Shown here piece by piece: positions 1-6,480 of a stretch of 64,000 nucleotides of DNA; the first letter of the stretch is position 1; the number at the start of each line of letters is the position of its first letter. Source of the DNA: SZUA-100 sp965248135 (GTDB taxonomy: Bacteria > Pseudomonadota > Alphaproteobacteria > Rhizobiales > Rhizobiaceae). The stretch is taken from the NCBI GenBank assembly GCA_965248135.1, contig CBDFIN010000012.1, positions 248,001-312,000 on the forward strand, given 5' to 3'. The notes under the pieces are model-generated. The model was not told the DNA's origin, made no database searches, and was given only the letters and a program-made list of their open reading frames with translations. Both the position numbers and the translations under genes were made by a program.

Positions 1-852
1 GATGATATCAAGCGATATCGCCGGCTCGCCGTTGACCCTTGTATAGTTCGATGGATCTTTAAAAGTGCGGCGGATTTCGGCGACCTCGCCAAGCGTCACC
101 ACGCCTTCGCCATTTTGCTTGATCGGTATCGAATAGACATCGAGAGCGGTTTCAACCAGGCCCGGCACCTTGACATTAAAGCGACCATTGCCATCATCGA
201 GGAAACCGGCTGGCACCAATTGGTTATATTGCGCCAGCGCATTGAGCAATTCGCTCTGGGTGATGTCGTAGGATTCAAGCTTCATCAGATCGAGCACGAC
301 CTCAAGCATTTCCTCGCGGTTACCGGAAAGCTTGGCCTCGCGCACTGTTGAAATGGACTCAACCTCATCCTTCAATTTACGGGCAAAACCATACAGCGTG
401 CGCTCTGGCACCTTGCCTGACAGCGTGACGATTATCGTTGGCTGAAGAGAGAAATTGGTTTCCGATACCACCGGCTCGTCGGCATCGGCGGGCAATTGTG
501 ATTTCGCCTGATCGACCTTATCGCGAATATCGGCGATCACCTGGTCCTTGTCAGCCTCGATATTGAATTCCAGCACAATGCCGGCATAGGACTGCGCGGC
601 AATCGCCGTCAGTTCTTTTAGTCCCTCCAGTCCCCTGAGACTTGTTTCCAGCGGTCGCACCAAAAGCCGTTCGGAATCCTTCGGCGAAACCCCCTGCTGG
701 GTTACCGAAACGAAATAGACCGGAACATCGATGTCGGGATTTGATTCCTTGGGAATAGAAATATACGACATCACCCCGGCGATGATCATCACGATCATCA
801 TGGTGAAGATTGTTTTCGGACGGCTGAGAATATTTTCAAGCGCGTTTATCAT
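1..852 (-). CDS. RND family efflux transporter permease (N-terminal part, cut by window edge)
   Basis: Inner-membrane proton-driven pump of the AcrB/MexB (RND) superfamily, expected to work with the adjacent adaptor and an outer-membrane channel. I translated it from the reverse strand. It opens MINALENILSRPK, then a first membrane segment (TIFTMMIVMIIAGVMSYI), then SIPKESNPDIDVPVYFVSV, the typical start of the first periplasmic porter domain. The frame stays open for about 284 codons to position 1, so only about a quarter of a usual pump of about 1,000 residues is present. The ATG overlaps the stop of the adaptor gene by 4 bp (ATGA), which indicates translational coupling in a padR-adaptor-pump operon. 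The substrate cannot be read from the sequence. Confidence 0.9.
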   Translation of the reverse strand, partial: MINALENILSRPKTIFTMMIVMIIAGVMSYISIPKESNPDIDVPVYFVSVTQQGVSPKDSERLLVRPLETSLRGLEGLKELTAIAAQSYAGIVLEFNIEADKDQVIADIRDKVDQAKSQLPADADEPVVSETNFSLQPTIIVTLSGKVPERTLYGFARKLKDEVESISTVREAKLSGNREEMLEVVLDLMKLESYDITQSELLNALAQYNQLVPAGFLDDGNGRFNVKVPGLVETALDVYSIPIKQNGEGVVTLGEVAEIRRTFKDPSNYTRVNGEPAISLDII

Positions 853-2006
853 TGATTGACACCCGCCCTTTCGACCTTGTCATCATTCTGAACACTGATT
901 TTAGCGTCCTTCTTGGCGTCATCGACCGGCTGGACAGGTTCGCCCGCCGCCACATATTCATGACCAAGAGTGATTACCCGGTTTCCTGGTTCAATGCCCT
1001 TGACCCACATTCCTTCCCGGGTCTGGGAAAGAATTTTGACCCGGATAAAGGTCACCTTGTCCTGATCATCCACACCACGGACACCGATATCGCCGTTATC
1101 TGCGAGCGTAAGCCAGGAGGACTTGAGCTTGTAGGCTTGGGTTGGTTCCAGTTGAACAACGCTGGTGGCCGTTAAACCATCGCGCAATTTGTACTGCGGA
1201 TTTGCCATCGCGATTTCGACCCGGAATGTCCGGGTTTGCGGATCGGCATTCGGCGCTATATAGGTGATTTTGCCGATTACCTTTTCGCCCGTCACCATCT
1301 GTACGCCGGCATTCATACCTTGGCTCAAGCGGCTGATGTCACGCTCCGACACCTGGCCGATAAACTTCATCGGGTCCGCATCGATCAACGTTACACAAAT
1401 ACCGCCGGGAGACAGATGATCGCCAGACTCCGCCAGCGGCGCGGTTACCTCGCCGGCAACAGAAGCGCGAATTTCGGTACGCGCCAGATCCTGTTTCATG
1501 GCGTCATGCGATGCTGTCGCCGCATCCATAGCGGCCTTCATCCCGCGCAATTTGGATTTTGCGGCAAACCCCTTTTTGACCAGCTTTTCATTGGCATCAT
1601 AGTCGGATTGAGCCTGCTCAAGCCGGGCTTTCGCCTGGGCAAGATTGCTCTTTCGGATACCCTGATCGACCACACAGAGTAAATCGCCGGGTTTGACCCT
1701 ATCACCTTTTTGCACCACCCGTTTTTCAAGCGTTCCGCTGGTTTCCGCCCGCACGGTAATCGTCGCGTTTGCCTGCGTACGCCCACGGATCAGCAGATGT
1801 GCCTTTCTGACTTGCGGATAGAGCCGTTGCACCCTCACCCTAAACGCCTCAGTGGTGCGCGCCGCCTCGCGTTCGGCCACCGGTAATGCCGCATCGGCGC
1901 CGCCCGCCTGCCCGCCGACAATCAATTTACCGGTATACATCCAGCCCCCGATAGCGGCACAAATTGCCAATGCTATCAAATGAGAGCTCCGAAGTTTCAA
2001 CGCCAT
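849..2006 (-). CDS. HlyD/AcrA-type periplasmic adaptor of RND efflux pump
   Basis: Membrane-fusion protein linking the RND pump to an outer-membrane channel. After the likely ATG at 2006 comes an N-terminal signal-anchor (HLIALAICAAIGGWMY), a lipoyl-like half motif (TSGTLEKRVVQKGDRVKPGD), an alpha-helical hairpin rich in Ala, Gln and Lys (around residues 95-150), the second lipoyl half, and a beta-barrel region with VSERDISRL. It is 385 residues, normal for the family. An upstream TTG at 2036 would add 10 residues, but the ATG at 2006 has a GCGGGA-like ribosome site and places the anchor at the usual distance from the N terminus. It overlaps the pump gene by 4 bp and lies 63 bp downstream of padR. 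Confidence 0.88.
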   Translation of the reverse strand: MALKLRSSHLIALAICAAIGGWMYTGKLIVGGQAGGADAALPVAEREAARTTEAFRVRVQRLYPQVRKAHLLIRGRTQANATITVRAETSGTLEKRVVQKGDRVKPGDLLCVVDQGIRKSNLAQAKARLEQAQSDYDANEKLVKKGFAAKSKLRGMKAAMDAATASHDAMKQDLARTEIRASVAGEVTAPLAESGDHLSPGGICVTLIDADPMKFIGQVSERDISRLSQGMNAGVQMVTGEKVIGKITYIAPNADPQTRTFRVEIAMANPQYKLRDGLTATSVVQLEPTQAYKLKSSWLTLADNGDIGVRGVDDQDKVTFIRVKILSQTREGMWVKGIEPGNRVITLGHEYVAAGEPVQPVDDAKKDAKISVQNDDKVERAGVNQ

Positions 2007-2069
2007 TTCACTTTGTCCCGCATTCTGGCAACTCAATGTTTGCCGGCAAATTGCCAGTAAATATCCTAC

Positions 2070-2621
2070 TTATTCGGCTGCCGCGCTGTGATAAATATCC
2101 GTCTCGCACATGTTTAGCAGCGCGTCCTGGTTGTTGATCAGGAAATCCAGCGAGGCCTGACAGCAGGTGCTGCCATATTGACTGATCCAACAAAGACCGC
2201 TGTTATCGCCAAATTGACCTGCCGCTTCGATAATTGCCAATTCTTCCCTCAATTGACCAAGACGCTTTTCGATGGCGATTTTCATGGTATCGCGGCTCAT
2301 CAATCGGGCATTCATCGCCAAAAGCAGAAATTCCGACTTGAAAAGGTCTTTTTGCGGCGGAATTTTTAACGCCTCCACAAATTCTTCGCGCCCCTGATCG
2401 GTGATTGAATAGATCTTGCGCGCCGGCTTGCCCTTTTGCACCTTCATCCGGCAAGTGACCATGCCGTCTCTTTCCAGCTTGTTGAGCGCCGGGTAGATGG
2501 AACCAAAACTCGCGTCGACAAAATAGCTATATTCCGCCTCGGTCGACAGCTTGCGGATTTCATATCCGGTCGCATCAGCCTTGTTCAGGATAGCCAGGCA
2601 TAATGTGCGAACATTCATCAC
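2070..2621 (-). CDS. PadR family transcriptional regulator
   Basis: DNA-binding repressor of the PadR family, 183 residues. The N-terminal winged helix contains the signature GSIYPALNKLERDGMV (about residues 40-55), where the recognition helix and wing lie, followed by the KGKPARKIYSIT wing strand. The C-terminal half (from about residue 90) is the helical dimerisation domain usual for PadR subfamily 2. It is the first gene of a leftward run with the efflux adaptor and pump, so it most likely regulates that operon and itself. Candidate operator sequences lie upstream: an imperfect inverted repeat at 2664-2728 and a phased CATAT array at 2767-2816. The family is certain; the ligand is unknown. 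Confidence 0.9.
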   Translation of the reverse strand: MMNVRTLCLAILNKADATGYEIRKLSTEAEYSYFVDASFGSIYPALNKLERDGMVTCRMKVQKGKPARKIYSITDQGREEFVEALKIPPQKDLFKSEFLLLAMNARLMSRDTMKIAIEKRLGQLREELAIIEAAGQFGDNSGLCWISQYGSTCCQASLDFLINNQDALLNMCETDIYHSAAAE

Positions 2622-2663
2622 TAACCTCGTTTGAAAATCACCGGTAATTCAGCCAACAGGCCT

Positions 2664-2728
2664 AGGGTCTGTTGAGTATCAGGTTTCGGATGTGGTATGA
2701 GTCAAAATCCTTATACTCAACGGACCCT
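2664..2728. repeat. Imperfect inverted repeat upstream of padR
   Basis: Arms 2664-2683 and 2709-2728 match at 18 of 20 positions when one is reverse-complemented (core GGTCYGTTGAGTAT), around a 25-bp centre. It lies 43-107 bp upstream of the padR start. It could be an operator, a terminator-like hairpin or a small mobile-element remnant. A TGTTGA motif near the end recalls ends of some IS5-family elements, but I cannot confirm that. Confidence 0.5.
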
Positions 2729-2766
2729 GAAGCAATAGTCTCCCAATTGACCAAATCGTGTATTTT

Positions 2767-2826
2767 CATATGCACATTGATCATATGGTTATCAGACATA
2801 TATCGAACGAGCATATAGTGCCAGAA
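2767..2826. promoter_or_regulatory. Four CATAT motifs phased at exactly 15 bp (iteron-like operator candidate)
   Basis: CATAT begins at 2767, 2782, 2797 and 2812, so the spacing is exactly 15 bp three times in succession; the first two are CATATG. The rest of the 15-bp units is not conserved. The array sits in the 472-bp gap between padR (leftward) and mtnP (rightward), which otherwise shows only the inverted repeat at 2664-2728. A phased array fits cooperative binding of a regulator, for example PadR, but this is inference. Confidence 0.4.
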
Positions 2827-3093
2827 AATTCTGAATCAAGACATCAACATGAATTTTTCCCCATCTATTTCCCATCAACTTGTATTACAGCGGTACCAAA
2901 TCCGGTCCAAATTACACCGGCACAATAACCAAGGATTGTCGCAGGGATTTGGCGCCAGGGTAAGTAAATGTAAATCTGCAAGGATCGGCGATTCTCCGGG
3001 TCGATTGAAAAACAATCGCAGTACCGTGTCTTTTGCCGGATCGCACTTACTGTTATAGGTTGCTCAATTTTGATTATTCAATAGGAAATTATC

Positions 3094-3960
3094 ATGACCA
3101 ATACTGTTCTTGGCATCATCGGCGGCTCGGGCATCTACGATATTGAACTGGAAAATGCTCGCTGGGAGAAAGTCGACAGCCCATGGGGTGAACCGTCCGA
3201 TCAACTTCGTTTTGGTGAAATCGGCGGTTTGCCGGTGGTGTTTTTGCCGCGCCATGGCCGAGGACATTTCCATTCTCCCACAGACATTAATTATCGCGCC
3301 AACATCGATGCGCTCAAGCGGGCAGGCATTACCGATCTGGTTTCCGTTTCGGCCTGCGGCTCGTTTCGCGAAACCCTTTCACCGGGCACATTTGTTATTG
3401 TCGACCAGTTTATCGATCGCACATTTGCCCGCGAAAAGAGCTTCTTCGGCCATGGCTGTGTCGCCCATGTTTCGGTGGCTGAACCCGTGTCACCGCTTTT
3501 AGTGCGCCACATTGAGCAGGCGGCGAAAGACGAGGACATTGCCCATCATTTCGGTGGAACCTATCTGGCGATGGAAGGTCCGCAATTTTCTTCATCGGCC
3601 GAATCGAAACTCTATCGCCAATGGAATTGCGATGTCATCGGCATGACCAATATGCCGGAGGCCAAGCTGGCTCGCGAGGCCGAGATTTGTTATGCCACGG
3701 TCGCCATGGTGACTGACTATGATTCCTGGCATCCCGATCATGGCAATGTCGATATCGCCGCGATCATTGCCACATTGACGGGAAATGCTGAAAATGCGAT
3801 CCGACTAATCACCCGGCTGGCGACGGTGCTGCCTCGTCAACATGAAGCCTGCCCCATTGGCTCGGATACGGCGCTGGAGCACGCCATCCTAACCGCACCG
3901 GGTTCGCGCGACCCGCAACTTATGGCCAAGCTTGACGCTGTCGCCGGTCGAATTTTGTAG
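3094..3960 (+). CDS. mtnP: S-methyl-5'-thioadenosine phosphorylase
   Basis: Cleaves methylthioadenosine with phosphate to adenine and methylthioribose-1-phosphate in methionine salvage and polyamine metabolism. It is 288 residues, the usual length. Motifs in order: GIIGGSGIYD at residues 7-16 (phosphate-binding start of the purine nucleoside phosphorylase fold), PRHGRGHFHSPTDINYRANI (about 53-72), SACGSFRE, then EGPQFSSSAESKLYRQW and GMTNMPEAKLAREAEICYA, the nucleoside-binding core of the MTAP subfamily. The ATG has AGGAAAT just upstream. It is monocistronic by context, with a terminator-like hairpin at 3997-4016. Confidence 0.95.
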   Translation: MTNTVLGIIGGSGIYDIELENARWEKVDSPWGEPSDQLRFGEIGGLPVVFLPRHGRGHFHSPTDINYRANIDALKRAGITDLVSVSACGSFRETLSPGTFVIVDQFIDRTFAREKSFFGHGCVAHVSVAEPVSPLLVRHIEQAAKDEDIAHHFGGTYLAMEGPQFSSSAESKLYRQWNCDVIGMTNMPEAKLAREAEICYATVAMVTDYDSWHPDHGNVDIAAIIATLTGNAENAIRLITRLATVLPRQHEACPIGSDTALEHAILTAPGSRDPQLMAKLDAVAGRIL

Positions 3961-3996
3961 GGTCAAGAGGTTGAAAACTGCCGTCCGATGAAGAGT

Positions 3997-4016
3997 AAAA
4001 ACTTGGTAAGTTTTTT
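3997..4016 (+). terminator. AT-rich hairpin terminator after mtnP
   Basis: AAAAACTT, loop GGT, then AAGTTTTT followed by one more T. This is an eight-pair stem running into a T tract 37-56 bp after the mtnP stop. The stem is A/T rich, so it may be weak. Confidence 0.5.
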
Positions 4017-4057
4017 GTGGTTAGATTTCCTGCACAGACTAGCTAGGAGACCTGACC

Positions 4058-5050
4058 GTGTTGCAAAAAGCTTCAATTCCTGAATTCTCGCCAGATACTA
4101 TCGAGAGATGCAAGCCTGAAAACGGATACCGCTTGATTACCCGCTCCGACATGGACGGTCTGGTGTGTGCGGTTCTGCTTGAGGAACTCGGGCTGGTGAA
4201 TGAGATAGATTTCGTCCACCCCAAAGACATGCAGGATGGCAAGATAGAAGTTAGTGAGCGCGATATCTCCACCAATTTGCCCTATGTGCCGGGCGTGTTT
4301 GTGGCCTTTGATCACCACGATTCAGAAACCAAACGCCTCGGTGGTCTTCAAGCCAATCATGTAATAGATCCAGGTGCGCCGTCGGCGGCACGAGTGGTCT
4401 ATGATTACTTCGGTGGCAAATCTCGTTTTCCCAATGTGCCGGAAGCAATGATGCTGGCGGTCGACAAGGCCGATGCGGCCCGGTTTACCCGCCAAGACGT
4501 GCTCGACCCGCAGGGTTGGGAACTGCTTTCCTTCCTGATGGACGCCCGCACCGGCCTCGGTCGTTTTAGAGAATTCAAGATCTCCAATTACCATTTGATG
4601 ATGGAACTGATTGAGTATTGCAGATCGGAGCCGAATATCGATCGTTTGCTGGAGCTTCCGGACGTCGCGGAACGGGTTGATCTCTTCCGCAGCCATCGCC
4701 AAAAATTCGAAGAACAGATCAGGCGTTGTACAACGGTGCATGGGCCGCTTGCGGTTCTCGATCTGCGCAACGAAGAGACGATTTATACCGGCAACCGCTT
4801 CATGATCTACGCGCTGTTCCCCAAGACCAATATTTCCTGCCATGTGATGTGGGGCAGAGCGAAACAAAACACCGTCTTCGCCTTTGGCAAATCTATCTTT
4901 GATCGCAGTAACAAAACCCATGTGGGCGAGTTGATGCTGCGTCATAACGGTGGCGGCCATGCTGCTGCGGGCACCTGCCAGATTGATACCGAAAACGCCG
5001 AAAGCGTGTTGGCCGAACTCATTGAGAGTATAAAATTGGACGCCAAATAG
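4058..5050 (+). CDS. DHH family phosphoesterase (exopolyphosphatase-related)
   Basis: Predicted metal-dependent phosphoesterase, 330 residues. Visible motifs: RSDMDGLVCA near residue 30 (first metal-binding Asp motif), FDHHDSE at about residue 88 (the DHH signature), and HNGGGHAAAGTC at about residue 290 (DHHA1 substrate-binding GGGH loop). The DHH-DHHA1 layout places it with exopolyphosphatase-related and NrnA-like proteins; the substrate (oligoribonucleotide, polyphosphate or pAp) cannot be decided. The GTG start at 4058 is chosen because AGGAGA lies 7 bp upstream. It stands alone between mtnP and the broken GST gene. Confidence 0.85.
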   Translation: MLQKASIPEFSPDTIERCKPENGYRLITRSDMDGLVCAVLLEELGLVNEIDFVHPKDMQDGKIEVSERDISTNLPYVPGVFVAFDHHDSETKRLGGLQANHVIDPGAPSAARVVYDYFGGKSRFPNVPEAMMLAVDKADAARFTRQDVLDPQGWELLSFLMDARTGLGRFREFKISNYHLMMELIEYCRSEPNIDRLLELPDVAERVDLFRSHRQKFEEQIRRCTTVHGPLAVLDLRNEETIYTGNRFMIYALFPKTNISCHVMWGRAKQNTVFAFGKSIFDRSNKTHVGELMLRHNGGGHAAAGTCQIDTENAESVLAELIESIKLDAK

Positions 5051-5067
5051 CAGCGTTTCCGCAGCCA

Positions 5068-5097
5068 GCCTGAACCGACAAGTTCGGTGGTTCAGGC
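5068..5097 (+). terminator. Hairpin downstream of DHH phosphoesterase gene
   Basis: GCCTGAACC at 5068-5076 pairs perfectly with GGTTCAGGC at 5089-5097, 18 bp after the stop of the DHH gene. No strong T run follows (TTGTGAATAAAATTT), so it may be a weak terminator or mRNA-stabilising hairpin. Confidence 0.45.
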
Positions 5098-5159
5098 GCC
5101 TTGTGAATAAAATTTGGCTGCGATATCGTATTGATCTACCTGCTTAAAGGGATCGACGA

Positions 5160-5813
5160 TTGGCCAGAAAAGTCAAACTGCATGGCTACCGTTTTAGCGT
5201 GTATAACCGCGTTGCCCTTATGGCGCTGCACCGAAAACAAGTTACCTATGAGCGGATTGAAGTTAACCCATTCGCCAAATTGCCCGCAGGCTATTTGGCT
5301 TTGCATCCGTTTGGCCGTGTGCCGGTTTTGTCGCACGGAGCATTTGCCGCTTATGAAACGAACGCAATCACCCGATACATAGATAGTGTTTTTCCAGGTG
5401 AGCCTTTACGGCCTGAAAACCCCAAAAAACTTGCACGCATGAACCAAGTCATCGCAGTTGTTGACAATTATGGCTATGTGCCGATGGTCAGACAAGTTTT
5501 TTCCCATCGAGTGTTTCGACCATTAGTAGGTGAACCAACCAGTGACAGCGAAATTGCATTAGGCCTCAAAGCTTCCACAACGGTTCTTAGCGCTTTGGAA
5601 AAACTGGCCGCCGAACAGCATGTGTTGACCGGGCAAGACTTTACGCTTGCCGATTGCCATCTCGCTCCAGTGATCGATTATTTCGTGCGTGCCGACATCG
5701 GAAAAGAGATGCTTTCCTCTTTCCCGGCATTGTCGGCCTGGTAGGAGCAAATAGCTGCGAGCCGTGCACTAAGGGAAACCGATCCAGAGCTTGCAGAAAT
5801 CGCTTTGGTTTGA
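5160..5813 (+). pseudogene. Glutathione S-transferase gene interrupted by a nonsense codon
   Basis: Cytosolic GST-like protein. The thioredoxin-like N domain starts KVKLHGYRFSVYNRVALMAL and holds the cis-Pro loop GRVPVL and the ETNAITRYID glutathione-binding turn. The helical domain carries GQDFTLADCHLAPVIDYF (about residues 165-182), the GST folding motif. Translation stops at TAG (5742-5744) after FPALSAW at residue 194. The same frame then stays open for 22 more codons reading EQIAASRALRETDPELAEI to a TGA at 5811-5813. That is the normal GST C terminus, so the TAG most likely replaced a Trp TGG. The TTG start has AAGGGA 8 bp upstream. The 194-residue product might fold, but it lacks the last helix. 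Confidence 0.8.
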
Positions 5814-5956
5814 GTGGCAACATCAGGAATGTGGCAGGAGCCAAAATCGTTCTGGCCTTGGAGTGAAATTGCAGGCAGGCAATCCCCTTCAAGAATTCAC
5901 CCCGCGAATACAAGCAAACTCGATATTGGAACACACCTAACAGTTTTGCTCAAATG

Positions 5957-6035
5957 CTAGTGGAATGAATTTGACATTTTGTACCCACTTGCAGCTTCAT
6001 TCATTTTCAAATGTCAAATTCAAAATTTCCACTGG
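5957..6035. repeat. CTAGTGG-type palindromic element, copy 1 (79 bp)
   Basis: Starts CTAGTGGAA and ends TTCCACTGG. The inner arms also pair: TGAATTTGACATTT on the left against AAATGTCAAATTCA on the right. It resembles the copies at 6049-6125 and 22565-22641 in end sequence and length. Confidence 0.6.
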
Positions 6036-6048
6036 ATTCAACAACTTG

Positions 6049-6125
6049 CTAGTGGTTCTTTTGATTCCAACATTTGCAAATATGGGTGCTGCAACGGGAT
6101 GCAAATGTTGATACAGAACCACTAG
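6049..6125. repeat. CTAGTGG-type palindromic element, copy 2 (77 bp)
   Basis: Starts CTAGTGGTTCT and ends AGAACCACTAG. Further inside, CAACATTTGCA pairs with TGCAAATGTTG. It has the same ends and length as copy 3 at 22565-22641. Nothing coding is visible. Confidence 0.7.
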
Positions 6126-6134
6126 TAACTCATT

Positions 6135-6361
6135 TTTGGACCGTGCTGGAAAAAGTGGCGACGTCCTGCAAGTTTTGACAAAGCAACAGGAGATAACCAT
6201 GAGTACGAAGAAATTTGTAAGGAAAAGGCGTTTTATTGATTCTGTCTTTTAGTCGGAAGCGGTGCGACATTCAGCTCTGGGATTTACAAGTCCTGTCAAA
6301 TTTGAAAGGATCGCTGCATAAAAAGAAAAAGACGTCGCCACTTTTTCCGCTACGGTCCAAA
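6135..6361. mobile_element. MITE-like element, 227 bp, with 31-bp terminal inverted repeats
   Basis: Left end 6135-6165 and right end 6331-6361 match at 28 of 31 positions in inverted orientation (TTTGGACCGT, three mismatched bases, then GGAAAAAGTGGCGACGTC). The 165-bp interior has no transposase; its only open frame from an ATG (6199) is about a dozen codons. It lies between palindrome copy 2 and the 31-bp repeat at 6366-6396, so this gap of about 670 bp (5814-6480) is built mostly of repeats. Confidence 0.6.
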
Positions 6362-6365
6362 CCGT

Positions 6366-6396
6366 GATCGAATCATTTTGAAGGTGTCCAGCTATA
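6366..6396 (+). repeat. 31-bp repeat, partial copy of GC-rich intergenic repeat family
   Basis: The sequence from GATCGAATCATTTTGAAGG to the GTCCAGCTATA end recurs with few changes at 13376-13406 (same strand) and, reverse-complemented, at 34424-34453. Here only this end of the longer element is present. Confidence 0.65.
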
Positions 6397-6480
6397 TGAT
6401 CAGCCTGCGCCAAGCACCGACGAAATGCTTCAATCGCACAATTCGCGAGCGCAGATGTTTGCAACTTTTGCTGAAATCGT

